64,000 nucleotides of DNA, from NCBI RefSeq assembly GCF_029407905.1, contig NW_026577925.1, positions 1,178,001 through 1,242,000 of the forward strand, written 5' to 3'. The stretch comes from Bubalus kerabau. Lineage: Eukaryota > Chordata > Mammalia > Artiodactyla > Bovidae. A model generated the notes under the pieces. The model did not search any database and was not told where the DNA came from. It saw nothing but the letters and a program-made list of their open reading frames with translations. A program made the position numbers and the translations under genes. Shown here piece after piece: positions 47,701-59,690 of this stretch (positions are counted from its first letter, which is position 1; each line of letters begins with the position of its first letter).

Positions 47701-48066
47701 CTTGATAATTGTCTTTAATTTCTTTCCTTTCTCATACTTTAAGATTTTCCGGGCACCGTACATGTACTGCCTCACCCCTAATCTCAGTCATGTGTTCAAA
47801 GACATTCTGTCCTTTGTTTGTTTACTTATTTTTTGCAACATTGAATTCGTTTTGACTATGCTGGGTCTCTGCTGCAAGATGGAAGTTGCTAGGACCTCTG
47901 GACTGCAGTCTTCCATCTTTTATTGACCTCTTGTTGACCTCTGCAGAATCCTGGTTGGCGGGAGCTTGTTAGTTCCTTGTTCCTTACCAGGACCTCCTGT
48001 GGTAAGTGTTTTTCTCTTCTCTGTTGCCTGGTAAGGGTGGATGGTCATTGGCATCCCAAAGCTAGC
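47701..48066. other. Non-satellite sequence, nothing recognised
   Basis: A T-rich then mixed sequence. The longest frame (47693-47926) has no recognisable domain. Confidence 0.4.
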
Positions 48067-48361
48067 GAGAAGGCAATGGCACCCCACTCCAGTACTCTTG
48101 CGTGGAAAATCCCATGGATGGAGGAGCCTGGTAGGCTGCAGTCCATGGGGTCGCTAAGACTCGGACACCACTGAGCGACTTCACGTTCACTTTTCACTTT
48201 CATGCATGGGAGGAGGAAATGGCAACCCACTCCAGTGTTCTTGCCTAGAGAACCCCAGGGACTGCGGGGCCTGGTGGGCTGCCGTCTATGGGGTCGCACA
48301 GAGTCGGACACGACTGAAACGACTTAGCAGCAGCGGCGGCAGCAGCAGCAGCAGAAGCAGT
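48067..48361 (+). mobile_element. Bov-A2 SINE
   Basis: Two similar halves: gagaaggcaatggcaccccactccag and, ~140 bp on, aggaaatggcaacccactccag. Each is followed by catgg/gtctatgggGTCGC and a gactgagcgactt / gactgaaacgactt tail. It ends in a CAG-rich microsatellite. This dimeric structure is diagnostic of Bov-A2, a ruminant-specific SINE. Confidence 0.95.
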
Positions 48362-49033
48362 GCATCGATATCAAAAGGGCTGCAAACAGTCAGGAAGGAT
48401 CACATATGTCACCGTGAAACACTATTTCTCCACTTAGCCAAAGCTAACCAAAGATTTCTGTTCTAGGTCAACCTAGAAGAGATCACTTAAGAGGTAAAGA
48501 AACTTAAACTCTATTAGCAAAGGCAGTTCGACATCTCAAGAAAACTTGTGCTAGGCACAGAACTCTTTTCTGGGGGTCCACTTTCCCTACAACCTCCTTA
48601 TCCCATTCTGTACCCATTCCCTTGCTTCTCCCATCCTGAAACTGCCACCTGTAAGACAGAACTACTTCGTTTTCCTTCCTCAAGTGCCATTGCATTCCAC
48701 ATACTTTCTTGTAATAACAAGTCATACATTTCCTTTCAGCAACCAAGAACTGACTTTTATATTGGCATTGGCTATAGCCCGCCCCCCTCCCCCCACCCCC
48801 AAGAACAGAACAAAACAAAACAATTGCTTTCTTACATTTAACATGTCAGGATGGTGCCAGACACTATTCATGGAGAGTCAAAAATCTCTTTTGTTTCTGT
48901 GTAAAAGGGAGGTCCTTTCAAGTCGTGAATGTTTCAGAACTTTCATTTATTTGGAAATGACCTAGCTATTCAATACACTGTCGTCACAAGGATAGAAACT
49001 CGGGTAACCAAAACACCTGGAGAAACGTTTGTT
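48362..49033. other. Non-satellite sequence, nothing recognised
   Basis: Mixed unique-looking sequence with a C-rich run at 48781-48800. No supported coding frame or repeat. Confidence 0.4.
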
Positions 49034-49214
49034 AGTTCAGTTCAGTTCAGTTGCTCAGTCGTGTCTGACTCTTTGGGACCCCGTGGCCTGAAGGACGCCA
49101 GGCTTCCGTGTCCGTCACCAGCTCCAGGGGCTTGCTCAAACTCATGTCCATCGAGTCAGTGATGCCATCCAACCATCTTATCCTCTGTCATCCCCTTCTC
49201 CTCTGCCTTCAATC
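49034..49214 (-). mobile_element. Bov-tA SINE
   Basis: The plus strand reads cagttcagttcagttgctcagtcgtgtctgactctttgg, the usual antisense of the 3' end with its short tail repeat. It ends near ctcctctgccttcaatc, the usual antisense 5' part. This is the tRNA-derived ruminant SINE. Confidence 0.93.
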
Positions 49215-49976
49215 AAGACTATGAGAGGCAGATATTTTAGAGTATAATTATTGTAAAGAGTTTGTCTAAAAGCTCATATCACATTTACATTTTTTACTTT
49301 TGTTGTTGTCGTTTCCAGGTAGCTTCTTGCTGACAAGCTTGTGACAGATATAACAATAGAGCAATTTTTACCTCAAAAGAAACCTAGGCACTATGAACAT
49401 GTTGTGCTTAGTGTTGTTGACTCTTAGACATGTCTATAATGGAGGAGCAAAACCAAAAATACTAGATATTTAATATTGACTAGTTCCCAGTTCACAGGAC
49501 TCTGACATTCATTTAGGTCAATGTTTTCTTGTATTTCCAGCAGTTTGATTTGGAAGGGCTGCCTTGTCTTGAAACCACTGAAATCAGAACACAGAACTTG
49601 AGCAATATTATCAAAAAACACAAGGCTCACACTGACACATACCTTAATCCAAACAGACAGACAAGACATCTTCCAGGTTTCCGCCTGAGATTTAAAATAT
49701 TTCTTTGAGCCAGTCTTCTGGGGAGTGGGGGGATGGGGGTGGCAGTAAGGCAGGCTTGGGTAACAAGCTAATTGTTGGTCATTGCATATGCAAAGAACCA
49801 GCTTTCCGGGTTCCAAGGAAAAAAGTTTCCTTGGTAACCAACTTTGTCTGGTTCTATAGAATATCATGGCCCTCCTAGGTCAGGTCATCTTGCCTTTCTG
49901 TAGTCCTCGTTTTATCCCTAAATCATAGACAGCTTGGATTGTCTCTGTGGGGTGTATGTATTGTCCTCATGTTTGA
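49215..49976. other. Non-satellite sequence, mostly unassigned
   Basis: No gene or named repeat is recognised. It contains a perfect inverted repeat at 49813-49834. The sequence becomes GC-rich from about 49975. Confidence 0.4.
49813..49838. promoter_or_regulatory. Inverted repeat with X-box-like motif
   Basis: CCAAGGAAA and TTTCCTTGG flank a 4-base loop. GTTTCCTTGGTAAC (49825-49838) also fits the RFX-family X-box pattern GTTNCCNNGGNAAC. It lies about 140 bp upstream of the CpG-rich element. Function is inferred only. Confidence 0.35.
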
Positions 49977-50889
49977 CCTGGCGGCAGCAGCGAGGTCCGA
50001 GAGCCTCTCCTGGAACCGGGCGTGGGGACGGGGCTCACCGGGAGCCACTGGTGAAGGTGGGCAGCGCCCCTGGAGCGCGGCAGGGGCGGGGCGAACCCGG
50101 GCGGTGCAGGGCGGGTGTCGGCTCCTGGCGGGGTGGGGGAGGGCTTCCCAGTTGTGCTCTCGGAGATGGCCACTGCGGCTGGAAACACGCAGGGAGCGCA
50201 CCCAGGGCGGGGTAAACCTGGGCTGCACAGGTCGAGATTCCGCTCGCTGTGGGTGGGTGGTCGGTCCCTGTTGTGCTCCCGGGGGTCGCCAATGTGGCTG
50301 GGAACCCGCCGGGAGCCCGGCAGGGCCGGGGCGAAACCTGGCGGTGCGGGGCGGGGTGGGGGTCCGTTCGCAGCGGGGGTCGGCTCCTGGCGGGGGTGGG
50401 GGAGGGCTTTTCAGATGTGCTGTTGGGGGTCGCCATTGCGGCTGGGAATGCCCATTTCGTGAACTCCTGGATCCCCAAGGATCGGCATCCATTGGCCACA
50501 GCGGAGGGGTGCGGAACACAGGTAAGGGAACGGGGACTGCGTGGAGCAGGGAACCATGTATTCCGCCCTGTGTTGGCACAGTCTCAGAGCTCCCCAACCT
50601 GGCGGTCACAGAAAGGCCTCGTCTTTGGGGTCAAGGCCTTTACCGCTCCACCCCTCTGCTGAAAAACCTCAGAGTCTGCGCGGTTTTCCCAAGCAGCCTA
50701 GTGTCCGCTGGAAGTCCAAGGGACAGAACCCTGAATTCTGGCCAGCTGGCCCAGCCCTGCTTCTGGCACTTTGTAGGCCAGCGGGCCCTGGAGCACCTGC
50801 TAGGATGGGAAAGGGAAGGGTACGCGAATTGCACCCTGGTGGCCGCCCAGGCAGCAAAGAAGTGGGGAGGGCACCTTACTGCCCTTTAA
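49969..50889 (+). other. Long open frame in GC-rich element (doubtful gene)
   Basis: 306 codons from the first ATG (49969), rich in Gly, Arg, Ala and Trp, with repeated C-G-W units that follow the DNA subrepeats. Long frames arise easily in CpG-rich repeats, and several other frames here are also open. No domain is recognised. Listed only because it is one of the longest open frames in the window outside the LINE. Confidence 0.12.
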
Positions 50890-50958
50890 TGGCAGACAGA
50901 ATCTGTGGATGTCCTGCTGCGTGGGCCTTTTCATGGGGACCTTGTGCAATAAAAGTTT
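49977..50958 (+). repeat. GC-rich duplicated element, right copy
   Basis: A fuller copy of the element at 45786-46560. Its 5' part holds more subrepeats of roughly 110-150 bp (gggcggggcgaac, ggctcctggcggg, gttgtgctc, ggctgggaa), so subrepeat number varies between copies. The 3' body from about 50440 is near-identical to the left copy, including gttttcccaagcagcctagtg and AATAAA at 50948-50953. It stops five bases after that signal, where satellite I resumes. The left copy has a ~23 bp extra tract (near 46407-46430) that the right copy lacks. Confidence 0.75.
50948..50953 (+). promoter_or_regulatory. Polyadenylation-signal-like motif, right GC-rich element
   Basis: AATAAA in the same context as 46544-46549, five bases before the satellite junction. 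Confidence 0.45.
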
Positions 50959-53930
50959 ACCGGTGACCTTAGGGAACTTCCCAGTGTGCTTCTGACAGAT
51001 GAGGGATGCCGAGGAGTTGGCGGGGCCTCTCAGAACTCCGCTGGGTTTGGCGCAATGGAAGAGGGCCTCATCTCCAGGGAAGGCAGGAACCTCAGGCTTC
51101 CTCTCCGTTTCGGACTCCGACAGCAGGGTCCATGCAGAGTTGGGACAGGAGAGTCAGGAATCGTCTTGTCTGAGGAAGGGAACTCCGCTTGCCTCTCGAA
51201 GTGCTCAGGGGGTCTCAGGCCCCTTGTTGAGCTGTGTGTGGAACCTGCGGGTGTTTCCGGACGATGCACGACAGTGACAGTGCCCCTTCGTGTTGTGCCT
51301 TCACCCACTGGCTTGCCTTCGAAGAGGTGTCCGGGCCTCCGGTTCTTTTCAAGAGCGGACAGGGAAATCGGGGTCTTTCGGCATGTGGGACCACCAACGG
51401 GGCTAGTCTCAAATTTCCTAGTGAGGCCGGCTTCATCCTGAGGTGTGCCGGGAAGGCCGAGGACCCTTCCTGACAACTCAGGGGGATCGAATCTCCTGTC
51501 GCCATCAGGAGGGGAGAAGGGGCTCAGATGAAGTGGGGCCGGAACCCTCGGTGTTACCCTCGAGGGAAACCGGCGTGTGAGGGACTTTTGGGAGATGCAT
51601 GAAAGGAGTCAGGTACCGTTTCGCAGTCCAGGACAGAACCTAGGACTTCCCTTGAGACGCTGTAGCCTGCAAGGGCCTCATCTTGCGAAGACGTTGGAAC
51701 CATGTGGATTTTCTCGAGTTGCGGCGGGATTCTAGAGTTACGACGGGGATTTCAGGCTTCCTCTTGTATTGGCCTGGGAAGCCTAATCTTCCATTCGAGT
51801 TGCGAGGGAAAGCTGGGGGTTGCACTCGAGTCACTGCAGGGCCAAAGAGACCTCATCTAGGTCTGTGTCCGGGACTTAAGGTTCCTCTCAAGGGAAGACA
51901 GGGATCTCGGGGTGGCGTTCCAGACTCCCCCGGGGAGTCAGGCCTGGTCTCGAGGGCAAGCAAAGGATGCTGCTCTCCTCTCAAGTCGCGACGCAGATCT
52001 CTTGGAGCCCACTGAGTGGCCTCAAGGGAGTCAGGCCTCCTCTTCAGTTTGGAGAGAGGACTCGGGATTGCCCTCTGGGTAAGGCAGGAAAAGAAGGCTC
52101 TCACCTCGCGAGGACGGGGCCTTCTCAGGGGTTTCCTCGAGCTGCGGCGCCCGTGGGGGTTTTCTCACGAGGCAAGACGAGGATCTCAGGGAGCCTCTCG
52201 TGCGGTGCCAGGGAAGTCAGGTCTCCGTGCCCGTGGCGAGGGGGAGCGCGTCATGGCTCTCGAGTCATGGGAGAGGACTAGGGCCTCCAGAGGCATTGAA
52301 GAAGGACACTCGAGGTCTTTCTGGGGTTGGGGCGGGAAAGCCTCGTTTCCCTCGACTTCTGCCGGGGACCTTAGGGAACTTCCCATGGTGCCTCTGATAG
52401 GTAAGTGATCCTGTGCAGTTGGTGGGGCCTTTCGGGACTCCGCTGGGCTTGTCGCAAAGGAAGAGGGCCTCACCTCGAGGGGAGGCAGGAACCTTAGGCT
52501 TCCTCTCCTTTTCGAACTCCGACCACAGGGTCCCTGCAGAGTTGGGACAGGAGAGTCAGGCCTCGGCTTGTCTGAGGAAGGGAACTCCGCTTGCCTCTCG
52601 AATTGCTCAGGGTGTCTCAGGAACCTCATAGAGCTGTGTGTGGAAACCGCGGGGTATCCCGGACGATGCACAGGGGTGTCAGTGAACCTTCGAGTGGTAC
52701 CTTCACCCACAGGGTTGCCTTCGAAGAGGTGTCCGGGCATCGGGTTCTTATCCAGAGCGGACTGGGAAATCGGGGTCGTTCGGCATGTGGCACCACCCAT
52801 GGGGCTCGTCTTGAATTTCCTCGGGAGGCCGGCCTCATCCTGAGGTGTGCCGGGAAAGCCAGGAACCCCTTCCAGACCACGCAGGGGAATCGACTCTCCT
52901 GTCGCGATCAGGAGGGGAGAAGGGGCTCAGATGAAGCGGTGACGGGACCCTCGGTGTTCCCCTCGAGGGAACCCGGTGTGTCGGGGAGCTTTAGGGGTCG
53001 CATGAAAGCTGTCAGGGACCCTTTCGCCCTTCAGGGCGGAACAGGGGACTTCCCTTGAGACGCCGTCGCGTGCAAGGGCCTCATCTTGCGAAGAGGTGGG
53101 AACCACGTGGTTTTTCTCGAGTTGCGGCGGGATTCTCGAGTTATGACGGGGATCTCAGGCTTCCTCTTTGGTTGGCCCTGGGAAGCGCAATCTTCCCCTC
53201 GAGTTGCGAGGGAAAGCTGGGGGTTGCGCTCGAGTCACTGCAGGGCCGAAGAGACCGCACCTAGGCTTGTGTCCGGGACCTAATATTCCTCTCCAGGGAA
53301 GGCAGGGATCTCGGGGATGCATTCCAGGCTCCCCCGGGGAGTCAGGCCTCGTCTCGAGGGGAAGCCAAGGGCTCCGCTCTCCTCTCGAGTCGCGACGCGG
53401 GTCTCTTGGAGCCCCCTGAGCGGCCTCAAGGGAGTCCAGCCTCCTCTTCCGTTTGGAGAGAGGACCCGGGATTGCTCTCCAGGCCATGCAGGAAAAGAAG
53501 GCCCTCAGCTCGCGAGGTCGGGGGCGTCTCAGGGGTTTCCTCGAGCTGCAGCGCCCGTGGGGGTTTTCTCCCGAGGCACGACGAGGATCTCAGGGAGCCT
53601 CTCGTGCGGCGCCAAGGAAGTCAGGTCTCCATGCGCGTGGCGAGGGGGAGCGCGTCATGGCTCTCAAGTCACGGGAGGGGACTAGGGCCTCGAGACGCTT
53701 TGATGAAGGACTCTCGAGGTCTTTCTTGGGGGGCGGCGGGAAAACCTCTTTTCCCTCGCCTTCTGTTGGGGACCTTAGGGAACTTCCCAGGGTGCCTCTG
53801 AGAGGCGAGGCATCCTGTGGAGTTGGCGGGGCCTCTCGGGACTCCGCAGGGTTTGGCGCAATGGAAGAGGGCCTCATCTCGGGGGGAGGCAGAAACCCCA
53901 GACTTCCTCTCTGTTCAGACTCTGACATCA
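50959..53930. repeat. GC-rich satellite I subfamily segment (about two units)
   Basis: It carries the GC-rich subfamily variants (gggaccttagggaacttcc, gggaaggcagggatctcgg). The part from 52810 on is a near copy of 6250 onward at offset 46560. Confidence 0.75.
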
Positions 53931-56900
53931 CGGTCCCTGCAGAGTTGGGACAGGAGAGTCAGGCTACGTCTTTTCTGAGGAATGGAACTCCGCTTGCCTC
54001 TCGAGTTGTTCATGGGGTTTCAGGCCCCTTGTCAAACTTTGTGTGTAATCTGCAGGTTTTTCCAGACGATGCACGGGGGTGTCAGTGACCCTTCGTTTTT
54101 TGTCTTCATCCACAGGGTTGCCTTAGAAGAGGTGTCCGTGCATCGGGTTCTTATGAAGAGCGGACCGGGAAATCGGGGTCGTTCAGCATTTGGCACCACC
54201 CACGTGGGTAGTCTCGAATTTCCTCATGAAACCGGCCTCATCCTGAGGTGTGCCGCGAAGGTCATGAAACTCTTCCAGACAAAGCAGAGGAATCGACCCT
54301 CCTGTGGCGATCAGGAGGGGAGAAGTGGCTCAGATGAAGTGCTGCTGGGAACCTCGGTGTTTCCCTCAAGTGAGACAGGTATGTCGGGTAGCTTTTGGGG
54401 TCGCATAAAGCGTTCCAAGTACCGTTTCGCAATTGAAAATGGAAAGTTGGACTTCTCTTGGGGTGCTCCAGCGGGCAAGGGCCTCATTTTGGAATGACTG
54501 CGGAACCACTTGGTTTTTCTCGAGTTGCGGTGGGATATTTGAGTCACCACAGGGAATTCATGCTTCCTCTTGTGTTGGCCCACAAAAGTCTTATCTTCCA
54601 TTCGAGATTCGAGGGATAGCTGGATGTGCGCTCTAGTCACTGAAGGCAAAAGAGACCCCTCCAAGGCTTGTGTGCAGGACCTAATGTTCATGTCAAGGCT
54701 CGACAGAAATCTCGGGGTTGCATTCCAGACTCACCTTGGAGTCAGGCCTCGTCTCGAGGGGAAGCAAAGGACTCCGCTCTCCTCTCGAGTCGCGACACGG
54801 GTCTCTTGGAGCCCACTGAGTGGCTTAAAGGGAGTCAAACCTCCTCTGGTGTTTGGAGGGAGGACACGGGATTGCTCTCCAGGCAATGCATGAAATGAAG
54901 GCCCTCATCTCCCGATGACTGGGGCATCTCGTAGGTTTTCTCGAGCTGTGGCGCTAGTGTGGGGTTTCTCACGAAGTAAGACTGGGAGCTCAGTGAGCCT
55001 CTCACGTGGTGCCAGGGCAGTCAGGTCTCTATGCACGTGGTGAGAGGGAGCCCGTCATTGTTCTCGAGTCATGGTAGGGGATTGGGCCTGAAGACGGGTT
55101 AAAGAAGGACTCTCGAGGTCTTTCTTGGGTTGCAGCAGGAAACCCTGGGTTCCATCGACTTGTGCCAGTGACCTCAGGAAGCTTCTCAGCGTGCCTCTGA
55201 GAAGTCAGGGTCACTGTGGAGTTGGGAGGGGCCTCTCGGAACTCCACTGGGTTTGGTGCAATGGAAGAGGGCCTCATGACAAGTTGAGGCAGGAACCTCA
55301 GGGTTCCTCTCCTGGCTTCGAATGCACCAGATCTGACTCGGATCGCAGAGTCCCTGCAGAGTTGGGACAGGAGAGTCAGGCCTCGTCTTGTGTGGAGGAA
55401 TGGAACTCTGCTTGACTCTCGCGTTGTTCATGGGGTGACAGGCCACTTGTCGATTTGTATGTGGAACTTGCGGGTTTTTCTGGACGATGCACCGGGGTGT
55501 CACTGCCCCTTCGTGTTGTGCCTTGATCCACAGGATTGCCTTCGAGTTGGGTTCTGCCATCGGGTTCTTATCAAGAGCGGACCAGGGAATCGGGGTCTTT
55601 TGGCATGCCGCACCACCCACGAGGCTATGTCTCGAATTTCCTCGTGAGACTGGCCTCATCTTGAGGTGCGCCAGGAAGGTCGGGAACGCCTTCCAGACAA
55701 ATCAGGGGAATCGAACCTCCTGTCGCGATCAAGAGGGGAGAAGAGTCTCAGATGAAGTGGTGCCGGGAACCTCGGTGTTCTCCTCAAGTGAGAATGGTAT
55801 GTCGGGAAACTTTTGGGGTCGCATCAAGGGTTCCAAGTAACTTTTCGCTCTTCAATAAGGAACGTGGGACTTCTCTTGAGACGCTGTAGCGGGCAAGGGC
55901 CTCATCTTTCGATGACGGGGGAACCACGTGGTTTTTCTTGAGTTGCGGCGGGATTCTCGAGTTACGACGGGGAATTCAGGCTTCCTCTTCAACTGGCCCA
56001 GGGAAGTCCAGTTTTCATTCGAATTGCGAGTTAGAACTGGGGATTGCTCTCGAGACACTGCAGGGCCAAATAGACCTCATCTAGGCTTGTGTCCAGGACC
56101 TAATGTTCCTCTGCTGGGGCGACAGCGATCTCGGCATTGCATTCTCGACTCACCCAGGGAATCAGGCCTCGTCTCAAGGGGAAGCCAAGGACACCGCTCT
56201 CCTGTCAAGTCGCGACGGGTATATCTTGGAGCTCACTGTGTGGCCTAAAATGAGTGAAGCCTCCTGTGGAGTTTGGAGAGAGGACTCAGGATTGCTCTCC
56301 AGGCCATACAGCAAAAGAAGGCCCTCATCTCGTGAGGACTGGGGCGTCTCGTGGGTATTCTCGAGCTGCGGCTCCAGTGTGGTGTTGCTCACGAGGTATA
56401 ATGGGGAGCTCAGGGAGCCTATCCTGTGGCGCCAGGGAAGTCAGGTTTCTATGCGCGTGGCTAGGGGGAGCGCGTCATTGCTCTTGAGTCATGGTAGGGG
56501 AATCGCACCTCAAGACGCGTTGAAGAAGGACTCTCGAGGTCTTTTACGGGTTGGGGCAGGAAACCCTTGCTTCCCTCGGCTTGTGCCGGTGATCTCAGGA
56601 AGGTATAAGGGTGCCTCTGAGAAGTCAGGGATACTGTGCAGTTGGGAGGGGCCTCTCGGGACTCCACTGGGTTCGGTGCAATGGAAGAGGGCCTCATCTC
56701 GAGTGGAGGCAGGAAATTCATGTTTCCTCTCCTGACTTCCCCTGGGCCAGATCTGACTCAGATCGTAGTTTCGCTGCAGAGTTCGAACAGGAGAGTCAGG
56801 CCTCGTCTTGTGTGGAGGAATGGAACTCTGCTTGCCTCTCCAGTTGTTCACGGGGTGACAGGTCACTTCTCTAGCTGTGTGTGGTACCTGCGGGTTTCTG

Positions 56901-58821
56901 CGGACGATACCCGAGGGTGTCAGTGCCCCTTCGTGTTGTGCCTTCATCAAAAGGGTTATCTTCAAAGAGGTGTTCGGGCATTGGGATCTTATCAAGAGCG
57001 AACCGGGAAATCGGGGTCTTTCGGCATGTGTCACCATCCACGAGGCTATGTCTCGAATATCCTTGTGAGACCGGCCTCATCCTCAGATGCACCGGGAAAG
57101 GCGGGAACCCCTTCAAGACAAAACAGGGGAATCGACCCTCCTGTCGCGATCAGGAGGGGAGAAGGGGCCCAGATGTAGTGGTGCTGGGAACCTCGGTGTT
57201 CTCCTCGAGTCAGACCGGTGTGTCGAGGAACTTTTGTGGTCGCATCAAGGGTGCCAATACCGTTTCGCACTTCAAGATGGAACGTGGGACTTCTCTTGAG
57301 ACGCTGTAGGGGGCAACGGCCTCATCTTGCGATGACGGGGGAACCACGTGGCTTTTCTCGAGTTGTGGCGGGATTCTCGAGTTTCGACGGGGAATACAGT
57401 CTTCCTCATGTGTTGGCCCAGGGAAGTCCTATCTTCCATTCGAGTTTCAAGGGAGAGCTGGGGATTGCCCTTGAGTCACTGCAGGGCAAAATAGACCTCA
57501 TCTAGGCTTGTGTCCAGGACTTAATGTTCATCCCTAGGGGCGACAGGGATCTCGGGCTTGCATACCAGACTCACCCGGGGAATCAGGCCTCGTGTCGAGG
57601 GGAAGCAAAGAACTCCGCTGTCCTTTTGAGTCGCGATGGGTATCTCTTGGAGCCCACTGTGTGCCCTAAATGGAGTCAAGCCTCCTGTGGTGTTTGGATA
57701 GAGGACTCGGGATTCCTCTCCAGGCCATGCAGGAAAAGAAGGCCCTCATCTCGCGATGACAGCGGCGTCTCGTGGGTTTTCTAGACTGCCGCGCTAGTTC
57801 CAGGTTTCTGACGAGGTACGAGAGGGAGCTCAGGGAGCCTCTCGTGTGGCGCCAGGGAAGTCAGGTCCCCATGAGATGGCTAGGGGGAGTTCGTCATTGC
57901 TCTCGAGTCATGGTAGGGTAATCGGGCCTCAAGACGGGTTGAAGAAGGACTCTCGAGGTCTTTCTCGGGTCACTGCATAAAACCCAGGGTTCCCTTGACT
58001 TGTGCCTGCGACCTCAGGGAGCTTCTCAGAGTGCCTCTGAGAAGTCAGGGATACTGTGCAGTTTGGAGGGGCCTCTCGAGACTCCTCCGCATTTGGTGGA
58101 ATGTAAGAGGGACTCATCTCGAGTTGAAGCAGGAACCTCAGTGTTCCTCTCCATTTCTGACTCAGATCGCAAGGTCCCTGCATGTTGGTACAGGAGAGTC
58201 AGGCCTCGTCTTTTCTGGAGGATGGGACTCCTCTTGCCTCTCGAGTTGTTCTCGAGGTGACAGGCCACTTGTCGAGCTGTGTATGTAACCTGCCCGTTTT
58301 TCCGGATGATGCACAGGTGTGTTAGTGCCCCTTCGTGTTGTACCTTCATACTCAAGGCTGCCTTCCAAGAGGTGTCTGAGCACCGGATTCTTACAAAGAG
58401 CGAACCGGGAAATTGGAGTCTTTCGGCAAGTGGCACCACCCACAAAGCTACGTATCGAATTTCCCCATGAGACCAGCCTCATCCTGAGTTGTGCAGGGAA
58501 GGTCGGGCCCCCTTACAGACAAAGCAGGGGAATCGACCCACCGGTCACGATCAGGAGGGGAGAAGGGGCTTAAATGAAGTGGTGCCGGGAACCTCGGTGT
58601 TCCCCTTGAGTGAGACCGGCGTGTTGGGGGACTTTTGGGGTCGCATCAAGGGTGCCAAGTACCGTTTCGCATTTCAAGACGGAACCTGGGACATCTTTTG
58701 AAACGCTGTAGCGGGCAAGGGCCTCATCTTGCGATGACGGGAGAACCACGTGGTTTTGCTCGAGTTGCGGCGGGATTCTCGAGTTATGACCGGGAATTTA
58801 CGCTTCCTCTTGTTGGCCTTG

Positions 58822-59690
58822 AAATCCAATCTTCCATTCGGGTTGCGAGGGGGAGCTGGGGATTGCGCTAGAGTCACTGCAGGGCAAAAGAGACCTAATC
58901 TAGGCTTGTGTCCGGGATCTAACGTTGCTCTCCAGGGGCGACAGGGATCTCGGGTTTGCATTCCAGACTCATCCGGGGAGTCAGTTCTCACCTCGAGGGT
59001 AAGCAAAGAATTCCGCTCTCATCTCGAGTCGCGATGGGTATCTCTTGGAGCCCAATGTGTGTACTAAAGGGAGTCAAGCCTCCTGTGGAGTTTGGAGAGA
59101 GGAATCGGGATTGGATTCCAGGCCATGCAGGAAAAGAAGGCCCTCATCTCGAGATGACGGTGGCGTCTCGTGGGTTTTTTCGAGCTGTGGCGCCAGTGTG
59201 GGGTGTCTCATGAAGTACCACGGGGATCTCAGGGAGCCTCTTGTGTGGCGCCAGGAAAATCCAGTATTCCATTCGAGTTGCAAGTTAGAACTGGGGATTG
59301 CTCTCCAGTCACTGCAGGGCAAAATAGACACCATCTACGCTTGTGTCCAGGACCTAGTGTTCCACTACTGGGCCGACAGGGATCTCAGGGTTGCATTCTC
59401 GACTCACCCGGAGAGTCAGGCCTCATCTTGAGGGGAAAAAAAGGACTCCGCTCTCCTGTCGAGTCGCGACGGGTATCTCTTGGAGCCCACTGCGTGGTGT
59501 AAAGGGAGTGAAGCCTCCTATGGAGTTTGGAGAGATGACTCGGGATTGTTTTCCTGGCCATGCAGGAAAAAAGGCCCTCATCTCGCGATGATGGGGGCAT
59601 CTCGTGGGTTTTCTCCAGCTGCGGCGCCAGTATCAGATTTCTCACGAGGTATGACGGGGAGCTCAGAGAGCCTCTCGTGTGGTGCTAGGG
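58822..59690. repeat. Internal 433-bp duplication within one satellite I unit
   Basis: The stretch beginning aaatccaatcttccattcg at about 58822 restarts at about 59257 (aaatccagtattccattcg) directly after tggcgccagg. The second copy shares private variants with the unit at about 56010-56140 (ttagaactgggg, attctcgactcaccc) rather than with the first copy. It was therefore donated by another unit. Confidence 0.85.

Noticed and set aside
45786..50958. Treating the two GC-rich copies as LTRs of one provirus
   Set aside because: The sequence between them has no primer site or retroviral genes, includes two SINEs and an L1 scrap, and the copies lack TG...CA ends.
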